Assembly: GCF_018598175.1 (NCBI RefSeq)
Contig: NZ_JAHESE010000026.1
Span: forward strand, 48,585 to 112,584
Direction: 5' to 3'
Origin: Dawidia cretensis
Lineage (GTDB): Bacteria > Bacteroidota > Bacteroidia > Cytophagales > Cyclobacteriaceae
DNA: 64,000 bases
Shown here: positions 1 through 8,248 of the stretch, piece by piece
Position numbering within the stretch: position 1 is the first letter of the stretch
Layout of the letters: every line of letters starts with the position of its first letter
Position numbers and translations under genes: made by a program
The notes under the pieces: model-generated
What the model was told of the DNA's origin: nothing
Seen by the model: only the letters and a program-made list of their open reading frames with translations
Databases searched by the model: none

Positions 1-617
1 ATGGCCACCGTATCGCCGGGCTTGGTAATGGCCTTCACACAAAGTGACATCGCCTCGACAGCACCAGCGGTTACAACAATATCGTCTTCGCTGGGCGTAC
101 CACCCCAGTTGAAGGCCTGGCGGGCGATCTGTTTACGCAGCGCCGCGTTGCCTTGCACATTCTCATAATTCAAACAGCCCGCCGGAGAGTCGCGAATAGC
201 CTGCATCGTAGCCTTGGCCAGCTTGGCCACCGGCAGCAGCTTAATAGAAGGAGTAGCAACAGAAAAATTAACAATACCTTTTGCGTTGAGATCGGAATAT
301 ACCTGCCGGATCATGTCATCAACGCTGACAGGCAAAGCATCGTCTACCGGATCACACACACTGGGCAGCTCCAACGCATGCTCGTGCGAATGTTTAACAT
401 AATAACCCGACTGCGGCCGCGCCTCGATAAGACCTTTGCTCTCCAGAAAGTAATACGCCTGAAAGGCCGTGCTCAGACTAATCCCCTGCTCTTTGCTCAA
501 CGCTCGTACCGACAGAAGCTTATCTCCCATCTTCAGCACTTTCTTTTCAATAAGCGACTCGATGCGCTCAGCGACTTCCGCGTATTTATGATCGGGCTTT
601 AATACAGTATTTTCCAT
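1..617 (-). CDS. MocR-type GntR regulator with aminotransferase-like domain (N-terminal part)
   Basis: The gene enters from the left edge; the visible 205 residues are the N-terminus, starting at the ATG at 617. Residues about 12-80 form a GntR winged helix (KLLSVRALSKEQGISLST, then ESKGLIEARPQSGYYV). From about residue 115 the start of a fold-type I aminotransferase-like domain is visible (LNYENVQGNAALRKQIA, DDIVVTAGAVEAMSLC). That arrangement defines MocR proteins, transcription factors that sense PLP or amino-compound ligands. The PLP lysine lies beyond the window. An 81-bp gap separates it from the sigma factor gene upstream, and that gap holds a 42-bp element also found before the EamA transporter at 30497, so autoregulation is likely. 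The exact ligand cannot be told. Confidence 0.9.
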   Translation of the reverse strand, partial: MENTVLKPDHKYAEVAERIESLIEKKVLKMGDKLLSVRALSKEQGISLSTAFQAYYFLESKGLIEARPQSGYYVKHSHEHALELPSVCDPVDDALPVSVDDMIRQVYSDLNAKGIVNFSVATPSIKLLPVAKLAKATMQAIRDSPAGCLNYENVQGNAALRKQIARQAFNWGGTPSEDDIVVTAGAVEAMSLCVKAITKPGDTVA

Positions 618-653
618 AGCATGCGTGGACGTAATGTCTGCAAGCCTCAAGTT

Positions 654-695
654 AAACTGATATGGGCTAAATTGCTAAAATGGAAACTGTTTTTT
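654..695. promoter_or_regulatory. Putative MocR operator, copy A
   Basis: A 12-bp block AAACTGATATGG (654-665), 17 variable bases, then a 13-bp block GAAACTGTTTTTT (683-695). The same two blocks with the same 17-bp spacing occur at 30400-30441. Within each copy AAACTG is directly repeated 30 bp apart, close to three helical turns, as expected for MocR dimers, which bind direct repeats. This copy lies 37-78 bp upstream of the MocR start codon. Binding is inferred. Confidence 0.6.
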
Positions 696-698
696 GAG

Positions 699-1301
699 CT
701 AGCGCGTCAGCTCATCTACTACCGCCAACAACATAACTGAAGAAATATGATGCTGCAGCCGATGCCTGATAAATTGCAACGCAGCCACCATTTGGTTTTT
801 TACAGTATTGGGCGAAATCTGCAACCGCTCAGCAATAGCCTCATGACTCAGCCCCTCGACCTTCGCCAATTGAAAAATGTGCTTCCGTTGTGGTGGCAAA
901 AGATCGACCGCTTGTTCTAACAAAGCTTCGTACTGTTTATCCAATACCGCGGTCTCGCCCGCATTAATAGAGGGAGTCTCCTTTTTCGCGAATTCATAAT
1001 TCGCAACAGCTTCCGTAGCAAGCTTCTTTAAATGCTTGTAGGCCATGTTGCGCGTCATAGTCACGAGATAAACATGCAGGTGCTGCACTTCCGTGAACTC
1101 CGTGCGTTTTTGCCAAAGCTTTGAAAAGATCTCTTGTACAATGTCTTCGGCCAGAGCAGCCGAGTGAAGATAACGATAGGCCACCTTATATATCGCAGGC
1201 CAATGCCGATCGTACAGTTGCCGGAACGCCGCTTCGTTTCCCTGCGCCAGCAATGCTAGCACCTCATTTTCATGATATGAAATGGATTGAGTTGTAGGCA
1301 T
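699..1301 (-). CDS. ECF-type RNA polymerase sigma factor
   Basis: The 200-residue protein has sigma region 2 at about residues 25-95 (FRQLYDRHWPAIYKVAYRYL, then AEDIVQEIFSKLWQKR) and region 4 at about 130-185 (LPPQRKHIFQLAKVEGLSHE, then AERLQISPNTVKNQM, the helix-turn-helix for the -35 element). Length and two-domain build fit extracytoplasmic-function sigma factors. It is divergent from the fecR-like gene at 1599. In Bacteroidota such sigma/FecR pairs control SusC/SusD loci by surface signalling, and that whole locus follows on the other side. Here the sigma gene is not co-oriented with fecR, as it usually is. Regulation of the adjacent locus is inferred. Confidence 0.93.
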   Translation of the reverse strand: MPTTQSISYHENEVLALLAQGNEAAFRQLYDRHWPAIYKVAYRYLHSAALAEDIVQEIFSKLWQKRTEFTEVQHLHVYLVTMTRNMAYKHLKKLATEAVANYEFAKKETPSINAGETAVLDKQYEALLEQAVDLLPPQRKHIFQLAKVEGLSHEAIAERLQISPNTVKNQMVAALQFIRHRLQHHISSVMLLAVVDELTR

Positions 1302-1598
1302 TAGGTTTAACGAAAGAATACATATTTAAACGATTCGCTTAACTAAAGCAAAACATTAAATTAAATTTTGATTCATTTCAATAAACCACAACACACTACA
1401 TCATAACAATCGTTACGACTCTATTCCTGTTGTAAAGTTGTTACAAGGAAACGTTTTGGCGCTTTCCAAAAAATATTTCAGCCCCCAATAGTCCTACCCC
1501 CTTCCCAAAAGACTCTTAGTATTAAAATGTGCCAAATTCCGTGTTTGGCATATTTTGACTTGATAAATAAACCTAAAACCAATAAATCTTTTGTCTGC
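1302..1598. other. Divergent intergenic region between sigma factor and fecR
   Basis: About 300 AT-rich bases between two divergent genes. It must contain both promoters. I see no perfect TAnnTTTG box and no coding sequence in it. If the fecR-like gene started at an upstream codon at 1527, the last 72 bases would be coding, but the residues added there do not look like part of the family. Confidence 0.5.
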
Positions 1599-2702
1599 AT
1601 GGCAAGTCGTTTTACCCTTTTGCTCGAACGTTACCTGGAAAATAAGGCCTCAGAATCTGAGCGACTTGAGCTCATGCAGCTGCTCTCGACGGGACAGTTT
1701 GAAGAGCAGATCAAGCAAGGCATCGCTCAACAAATGCGTGCCGAGATGCAGACTGATTCCGTTGTACACGATGATGTTTTGCTTGCCAACAATGCTTACG
1801 ATCGCGCACAACAGATCGTAGAACGCATCCTTTCAGAAGACCATTCCGAAACAAAGGTGGTGCCGATACAACGCGCAGCGTCCACAAAACGCTGGTGGCT
1901 GGCCGCCGCGGCCGCCGTCGCGATCCTGCTGGCAGCAGGCTATACTATACTATGGACGACGATGATAGCACCGGCAGCGGAGCATCAATTCATGGCGAAG
2001 AATGCTGCAAACAGCGTATTCGAAGAAATAAACGAAGGCACTACGCAACGGCAAATAGTGCTGTACGACAGCACGCACGTGACATTGCAACCCGGCGCTC
2101 ACCTGATCTATCCCACACAGTTCTCTCCCACCAAACGCGAAGTATACCTCACGGGCGAAGCCTTCTTTGAAGTAACGAAAGACCGGTCACGACCCTTCTT
2201 TGTTTATAGTAAAACGCTTGTGACCGAAGTGGTGGGTACCAGCTTTAGGGTGCGCGCCGACAACACAGTGCAGACCAGCGAAGTGGTGGTGATGACCGGC
2301 AAGGTGCGTGTGGTGCAGAACGAGGAGGACAAAAATCTGTTGCAGCGGTTTATGCCCGCGGGCAAAGAAATAATGCTGACGCCCAACCATCGCGCGGTGT
2401 ATCAACGTGAGACGGAAGAGATGGTGATGACGCTGGTGGAAAAACCGCTGCCCCTGGCGGTGGACAATGTAAAGGCCAGCGTTTTTCGCGCGGCATCGCT
2501 GGCGCTGGTGCTGAAAAATCTATCCTCTGCCTATGGCATCGAGATCGTTACGCAGAACGCGCGCATAAACCAGTGCACGTTTACGGGCGATCTATCGAAA
2601 ACGGACGACTTATACATACGCTTAGCATTGATCTGCCAGTCCATTGGGGCTTCATACGTCATACGTGACGCGAAGATCCTCATCACGGGCAACGGCTGCT
2701 AA
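1599..2702 (+). CDS. FecR family anti-sigma factor
   Basis: The 367-residue inner-membrane anti-sigma factor has a cytoplasmic N-terminal helical region (about 1-95), one membrane segment after KRWW (about 99-118), a periplasmic FecR domain (about 145-245, including LYDSTHVTLQPGAHLIYP and GEAFFEVTKDRSRPFFVYS) and a C-terminal DUF4974-like region (about 300-367). FecR proteins hold an ECF sigma factor until a TonB-dependent receptor signals through its STN domain. The sigma gene is divergent upstream and an STN-bearing SusC follows. I chose the ATG at 1599 because the family typically begins with this helical region; the upstream in-frame start at 1527 adds 24 atypical residues. Confidence 0.93.
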   Translation: MASRFTLLLERYLENKASESERLELMQLLSTGQFEEQIKQGIAQQMRAEMQTDSVVHDDVLLANNAYDRAQQIVERILSEDHSETKVVPIQRAASTKRWWLAAAAAVAILLAAGYTILWTTMIAPAAEHQFMAKNAANSVFEEINEGTTQRQIVLYDSTHVTLQPGAHLIYPTQFSPTKREVYLTGEAFFEVTKDRSRPFFVYSKTLVTEVVGTSFRVRADNTVQTSEVVVMTGKVRVVQNEEDKNLLQRFMPAGKEIMLTPNHRAVYQRETEEMVMTLVEKPLPLAVDNVKASVFRAASLALVLKNLSSAYGIEIVTQNARINQCTFTGDLSKTDDLYIRLALICQSIGASYVIRDAKILITGNGC

Positions 2703-2784
2703 GCGACGAAAATCCTATTACAAACCCTAACCCAACCCTATGCAGAAAGATCAATACAAGAATCCAACCTGATAGCAAAAAAAG

Positions 2785-2816
2785 AAAGCCGGCAATGTGG
2801 GGACATCGCCAGCTTT
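2785..2816 (+). promoter_or_regulatory. Imperfect hairpin between fecR and susC
   Basis: AAAGC-c-GGC-a-ATGT pairs with ACAT-c-GCC-a-GCTTT around a GGGG loop, followed by a short T run. It lies in the 175-bp gap between fecR and susC. It could lower read-through from fecR into susC or act as an attenuator. There are two mismatches in the stem, so strength is uncertain. Confidence 0.45.
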
Positions 2817-2877
2817 TAACTACCCAGGGTAGTGTTTTGTCCGGACTTATCACATCAAGAACAAAACTTTCTAATTT

Positions 2878-5800
2878 ATGAAAAAGAAGCGAATTGTTGC
2901 TTTACTAAAGACAACAATGAGAATATCTATTATCCAGCTTGTACTGGCAGCGGGCTTCACCTGCAGTGCGCTGGCCGGCGATGTTGAGGCCCAAATACTC
3001 GATAAACCGATTTCCATCTCCTTATATCAGACTCGTATGGAGCAAGTTTTGCTCCAAATTCAGAAGATGACAGAGGTGAAGTTTGTTTACAGCCCTTCTA
3101 TTGTCGAAGTCGAAAAGAAAATCTCGCTCAACGTTACCGACCGCAAGCTCAGTGCGGTACTGGACGAGATCCTGAAGCCCAGCGCCATTCAATATAAATT
3201 GATCAACGATTATATTTTACTGTACCGCAACCCGTTGGTGCCGGCAGAGGAGCTGGCGCCGGCCAAAGAGGAACCCGGTGATCATTCCAGTATCGATGAA
3301 AATGAATGGAAACTGCTGCAGTTTACGATAAAAGGCCGCGTGACCGACGACACCAACGAACCGCTGCCGGGCGTGAGCATTTTGCTGAAAGGCACCATCC
3401 TGGGCACAACCACGGATGCCAACGGCGAATACTCTATTAGCGTGCCCGACGACATGGCCTCTACGGGTGTGCTGGTGGTCTCTTTCATTGGTTATACCAA
3501 GCAAGAAATTGCGATTGGCAGTCAAACCACGGTCAACGTGCAGTTGGCGTCAGACATTACCTCGCTGGGCGAAGTGGTGGTGGTAGGATTTGGTGAACAA
3601 CGTAAGATTAGCGTCGTGGGTGCGAATGCCGAAGTAAAGGTAGACGAGCTCAAACAACCGGTAGCCAACATCGGTACAATGCTGGCCGGCCGCGTAGCAG
3701 GCGTTGTACAGGTGCAGCGCTCAGGTGAGCCGGGCCGCGACGGTGCTAATATTTGGATCCGCGGTATTTCCAGCTGGCCCGACTATGGCGGTGTGTCCCC
3801 GCTGATCCTCATCGATGGCGTCGAACGAAGCCTCGACAACATAGACCCCGAAGACGTAGAGTCTTTTAATATTTTGAAAGACGCTTCCGCAACGGCCGTA
3901 TACGGTATGCGCGGTGCCAACGGCGTGATCCTGATCAAGACCAAATCGGGCAAGATCGGCAAGACGAAAATCGACTTTAACTACTCGCAAGGTGTTACCA
4001 GCTTTACCCGTGTGCCCGAACTGGCGGATGGCCCTACGTTTATGCGGCTCACCAACGAAGCGCTGACCACCCGTGGTGATGTGCCGAAGTTTAGCCAGGA
4101 GCAGATTGACGGCACCGTGCTGGGCGAAGACCCGTATGTATATCCCAACGTAGACTGGTACGATGCCGTGTTTAACAATACTGCGAGGAACCGAAAGATA
4201 AACCTGAATGCCCACGGTGGCAACGACCGTGCGACGTATTACATCTCGCTGGGCTACTACAATGAAGAAGGCTTCTTTAAGACCGAAGGTCTGGAGCAGT
4301 ATAATTCCACCACCAGCTTTACCCGTTATAACTTTACCAGTAACCTCGATTTTGAGCTGAGTCGTACGACAAAGCTGATGCTTGGGGTGCAAGGGTATAT
4401 TTCGGAAGCAAACTATCCCGGCGAAAAGTCGGAGGACGTTTTCCAGCAGATCATGTATACCTCTCCGGTGGCATACCCGATCATGTATCCGGGCGGCCTC
4501 GTGCCGGGGCGTGAGACCAACGGTGATTTCCGTAACCCGTATGCCGACATCACGCAACGGGGGTATCGCAACAATTTTCGCAACCAGATATTCTCTAATG
4601 TGCGGCTCACGCAAGACCTGAAGGCCATCGCACCGGGACTGAGCTTTACCACGATGTTTAGTTTTGACGCCTGGAACCGGCACGATATCGAACGTAAGAA
4701 GAGAAAGGATACCTACTTTGTGGATCCAAACGACCCGCGCAATCCGGATGGATCGCTTAATCTCAACCTGACCTACACGTCGAACAACAACACGCTGGAG
4801 TATAATCGAATTACCGCGGGCAATCGCCGCTACTATACCGAGTCGGCCCTGAATTACAATCGCACTTTTGGCAAACACGTCGTTACCGGCATGCTGTTGT
4901 ACAACCAGTCCGACTACACAAACGTAGTGCCGACCGACTCGGAAGACGACAACTTCACCAACTCCATTCCCTTTCGTACGCGGGGCTTGGCAGGTCGGAT
5001 CACCTACTCGTTCATGGATCGTTATTTCGTAGAATTGAATGGCGGATACAACGGTTCGGAAAATTTTGCGCCCGACCGCCGCTTCGGTTTCTTTCCATCG
5101 TATGCCGTCGGATGGCTTATTTCAGAAGAAGCTTTCTATGAGCCCATTCGCAACGCAGTTCCCTTCCTGAAGGTTCGTTTCTCCGACGGTCTTGTCGGTA
5201 TTTCGGGCGGTGGCCGTCGCTTTGGCTACCTCACCATTCTTGACAACGAAGACAAACCGGGCTATACGTACGGAACACCGGGCAACACCAGTGGCGTTGG
5301 CGGTATCGAGATTCAAGACTACGGCGTAGATGTAGGATGGGCGAAAGCGCGCAAGACCAACCTCGGTATTGACATCCGCACATGGCAGGAGAAACTTTCC
5401 CTTACGGTGGATCTCTGGAAAGAGCACCGTACTGACATTTTCCTGAGACGCGGGGTTGTGCCCGATTATATAGGCCTCTACAACCTGCCCTGGGGTAACC
5501 TGGGTGTAGTAGATAACAAAGGTATTGACATAGCCCTGGCCATCACGGACCTAAAGCTCGGCGAAACAACGTGGTCGCTGCGCGGCAACTTCAATTACAA
5601 CCGGGATGAAGTAATTGAAAACGACCAACCCGCACAGCCTTATTCCTGGTTGGAGAAGCGTGGTTCGAATGTATTGGCCTACTGGGGCTTTCAGGCAGAA
5701 GGTCTCTTTGAAAGCCAGGAAGACATCGACAATCACGCGGTACAGAACTTTGGACCCGTACGCCCCGGCGACATTAAGTACAAGGATATGAACGGTGATA

Positions 5801-6336
5801 ATCTCATCAACAACCTGGACCAGGTGAAAATTGGTATCGGCGACGTGCCGCGTATGACCTATGGTTTTGGGTTTACCACATACTGGAAAGGATTTGATGC
5901 GGGTGCGTTCTTTCAAGGTACAGCGCAGGCCGATCGCAACATTAATGGCATGGCGGTGATGCCCTTTTCGGGAGGAGCCGGTGCAGGGAACGTATATGCA
6001 CTGGCCACGGATCGGTGGACCGAAGAAAACCCTTCGCAGGATGTCACCTATCCACGCCTGGCCTATGGCACGGAATATTCTAACAACACCCAGACGAGCT
6101 CGTGGTGGGTACGTGATATGAGCTTCCTCCGCTTGAAGACCGCGGAGATAGGATACACCCTGCGCTCTGAAATGTTACGTTCCATCGGCATTACCAACAC
6201 GCGCTTTTACGTGATGGGGGTGAACCTGCTAACCTTTAGCAAATTCAAAATGTGGGACCCCGAGCTTAACACCGGCAATGGGACCACATATCCGAACGTA
6301 CGGACCATCTCGATCGGTGTTAATGTTTCACTCTAA
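2878..6336 (+). CDS. SusC/RagA TonB-linked outer membrane protein with STN signalling domain
   Basis: This 1152-residue receptor has a signal peptide ending near ALAG (about residue 34), an STN domain (about 40-117) that contacts FecR-type anti-sigma factors, a carboxypeptidase-D-like regulatory domain (about 149-235, GRVTDDTNEPLPGVSILLKG), a plug domain with the SusC signature (PLILIDGVERSLDNIDPEDV, ATAVYGMRGANGVILIKTK) and a C-terminal beta barrel ending in the aromatic-rich strand of SusC proteins. It imports oligomeric nutrients through the outer membrane with the SusD lipoprotein encoded 11 bp downstream. Substrate is unknown: no glycoside hydrolase accompanies it, while two metalloprotease-like genes lie downstream, so a peptide or protein substrate is possible but unproven. 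Confidence 0.95.
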   Translation: MKKKRIVALLKTTMRISIIQLVLAAGFTCSALAGDVEAQILDKPISISLYQTRMEQVLLQIQKMTEVKFVYSPSIVEVEKKISLNVTDRKLSAVLDEILKPSAIQYKLINDYILLYRNPLVPAEELAPAKEEPGDHSSIDENEWKLLQFTIKGRVTDDTNEPLPGVSILLKGTILGTTTDANGEYSISVPDDMASTGVLVVSFIGYTKQEIAIGSQTTVNVQLASDITSLGEVVVVGFGEQRKISVVGANAEVKVDELKQPVANIGTMLAGRVAGVVQVQRSGEPGRDGANIWIRGISSWPDYGGVSPLILIDGVERSLDNIDPEDVESFNILKDASATAVYGMRGANGVILIKTKSGKIGKTKIDFNYSQGVTSFTRVPELADGPTFMRLTNEALTTRGDVPKFSQEQIDGTVLGEDPYVYPNVDWYDAVFNNTARNRKINLNAHGGNDRATYYISLGYYNEEGFFKTEGLEQYNSTTSFTRYNFTSNLDFELSRTTKLMLGVQGYISEANYPGEKSEDVFQQIMYTSPVAYPIMYPGGLVPGRETNGDFRNPYADITQRGYRNNFRNQIFSNVRLTQDLKAIAPGLSFTTMFSFDAWNRHDIERKKRKDTYFVDPNDPRNPDGSLNLNLTYTSNNNTLEYNRITAGNRRYYTESALNYNRTFGKHVVTGMLLYNQSDYTNVVPTDSEDDNFTNSIPFRTRGLAGRITYSFMDRYFVELNGGYNGSENFAPDRRFGFFPSYAVGWLISEEAFYEPIRNAVPFLKVRFSDGLVGISGGGRRFGYLTILDNEDKPGYTYGTPGNTSGVGGIEIQDYGVDVGWAKARKTNLGIDIRTWQEKLSLTVDLWKEHRTDIFLRRGVVPDYIGLYNLPWGNLGVVDNKGIDIALAITDLKLGETTWSLRGNFNYNRDEVIENDQPAQPYSWLEKRGSNVLAYWGFQAEGLFESQEDIDNHAVQNFGPVRPGDIKYKDMNGDNLINNLDQVKIGIGDVPRMTYGFGFTTYWKGFDAGAFFQGTAQADRNINGMAVMPFSGGAGAGNVYALATDRWTEENPSQDVTYPRLAYGTEYSNNTQTSSWWVRDMSFLRLKTAEIGYTLRSEMLRSIGITNTRFYVMGVNLLTFSKFKMWDPELNTGNGTTYPNVRTISIGVNVSL

Positions 6337-6347
6337 TTCACGCCTAT

Positions 6348-8219
6348 ATGAAACTGACAATAGCAAAGCACTGCCTGGCAGTGATCATGGTATGGAGCGT
6401 ATGTTCTTGCGAAGAAGGATTCCTGGATCAGGTGCCGGATGACCGCCTCACAGAAGACGACGTTTTTATCAATAAGAATAACACCGAAATGTTTCTGGCG
6501 AATATCTATGCCAACGTTCCGGATGAAATGGCGCAACGATTTGTAACCACTGGAAATGGCTATGGCAACTCAGGGCCCTGGACGGGCGGATCCGATGAAG
6601 CGGAGTATGCTCCGTGGAGTGGCACGCCCAACGAAATAAATACGGGCAACTGGAACGCCAGCAGCGATTGGGTAGAGACTTTTTGGAGTCGCTACTACCA
6701 GGGCATTCGTAACGCAACCTATTTCATGGCAAATGTAGACAAGTGCGTGCCGTGCCGTGAGCCACTCGTGAATCAATACAAAGCGGAAGCACGTGGCCTT
6801 CGCGCACTGTATTACTTTTACCTGATTCGCATGTTTGGTCCCGTCATTCTGTTGGGTGACGAAGTGATTGCGCCCGATGCTGGTCTCGAAGAAGTAGTGC
6901 TGCCACGCGCTTCGTTTGACGAGTGCGTAGAGTATGTGGTAAGTGAAATGGAAGCCGCCGCCTTGTCGCTGCCCAATGCGCCTGCCGGTTCTTCGGCCTA
7001 TGGCCGTATGACGCGCAGCGTTATGCTGGCTATGAGGCAGGAAGTACTGCTGATGGCTGCCAGCCCGTTGTTTAACGGCAATGGCGACTACGCCGACTTG
7101 AAGAACGCGGACGGCAAACAACTGATCAGCCAGGAATATTCACCCGCGAAATGGCAACGCGCTGCGGAAGCAGCAAAGGCCTATATCAGTGAGTTTGTGC
7201 CCCAGTACCACGACCTGTATCGCAAAAATGATTCGGGTGGAAATTTTAGCGCCTTCCTGTCTTGTCGCGACGTAATGTTGGATAGTTGGAACACAGAGTG
7301 GATTTTCGGCCGTCCGGGCAGCGACGTGACGACGCGTCAATACGATATGACACCCTACCATGCCGGTGCATTGGACGTGAGCCGCGGAGGTGGCGGCCTG
7401 GGCGTGACGCAGCAAATGGTTGATGCGTACTTCATGGCGAATGGCACCAGTCCGGTGACAGGCTACAATCCCGACGGGACACCGATCGTGAACCCGGCGT
7501 CTGGTTATCAGACCACGGGCACAAGCGCCTTCCGTGCCCCCGACGACTCTCAATCCCGTACCGTCTATAATCAGTGGGTAAACCGCGAGCCCCGTTTTTA
7601 TGTGGGCATTACCTACGATGGCCGCGCATGGCTCAACCCCAATACAGCGGGGTTGATAACCTATACACGCAAGACGGGTAACTCAGGCTCCAGCCAAAGC
7701 CAGTGGGATTTTAGTCCTACCGGATACATTGCGCGCAAAAACATGATTGTAGGCGACCGTGGAGTAGGTGGACGCGCCCTGGTACTATACCGCCTGGCCA
7801 ATGTATACCTGAACTATGCCGAGGCATTGAACGAATACGACCCCGGCAACCCCGACATTCTGAATTATCTCAACAGGATTCGTGAGCGTGCAGGCATACC
7901 GGGATACGGCGATGAGGTGGATGTTCCGGTACCGGCATCGCAAGAAGAAATGCGGGAGGCGATCCGCAAAGAACGTCGCGTAGAGTTTGCTTTTGAGAGC
8001 GTGCGCTGGTTTGACACACGCCGCTGGAAGATCGCGGAGGAAACCGACAATGGACCGCAGTACGGATTGGACATCAACTCAGATCCACCAAATTTCTACA
8101 ACGTCGTGCGTTTCGAGACTCGCGTGTTTGAAAAGAAACACTACTTGTTCCCGATCCCGCTGGACGAAACCTTGATTAATAATCTATTGGTACAGAATAC
8201 AGGTTGGTCTGCAAACTAA
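6348..8219 (+). CDS. SusD/RagB family outer membrane nutrient-binding lipoprotein
   Basis: The 623-residue protein begins with a lipoprotein signal (hydrophobic core, then SVCSC with the lipidated cysteine at about residue 21) followed by EEGFLDQVPDDRLTEDDVF, typical of SusD N-termini. The TPR-like body is visible from YKAEARGLRALYYFYLIRMF, and the C-terminal RagB/SusD part from LANVYLNYAEALNEYDPGN, NRIRERAGIPGYG and REAIRKERRVEFAFESVRWF. It caps the SusC barrel and binds substrate at the cell surface. It is 11 bp downstream of susC and 29 bp upstream of the discoidin/Fn3 gene, consistent with one operon. Confidence 0.95.
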   Translation: MKLTIAKHCLAVIMVWSVCSCEEGFLDQVPDDRLTEDDVFINKNNTEMFLANIYANVPDEMAQRFVTTGNGYGNSGPWTGGSDEAEYAPWSGTPNEINTGNWNASSDWVETFWSRYYQGIRNATYFMANVDKCVPCREPLVNQYKAEARGLRALYYFYLIRMFGPVILLGDEVIAPDAGLEEVVLPRASFDECVEYVVSEMEAAALSLPNAPAGSSAYGRMTRSVMLAMRQEVLLMAASPLFNGNGDYADLKNADGKQLISQEYSPAKWQRAAEAAKAYISEFVPQYHDLYRKNDSGGNFSAFLSCRDVMLDSWNTEWIFGRPGSDVTTRQYDMTPYHAGALDVSRGGGGLGVTQQMVDAYFMANGTSPVTGYNPDGTPIVNPASGYQTTGTSAFRAPDDSQSRTVYNQWVNREPRFYVGITYDGRAWLNPNTAGLITYTRKTGNSGSSQSQWDFSPTGYIARKNMIVGDRGVGGRALVLYRLANVYLNYAEALNEYDPGNPDILNYLNRIRERAGIPGYGDEVDVPVPASQEEMREAIRKERRVEFAFESVRWFDTRRWKIAEETDNGPQYGLDINSDPPNFYNVVRFETRVFEKKHYLFPIPLDETLINNLLVQNTGWSAN

Positions 8220-8248
8220 GCAGACCTCCCACATCAAAATAACCTATC

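Noticed and set aside
3721-4878. A 385-codon open frame on the minus strand
   Set aside because: It is antisense to susC, in the SusC plug and barrel region, and its composition is typical of a shadow frame.
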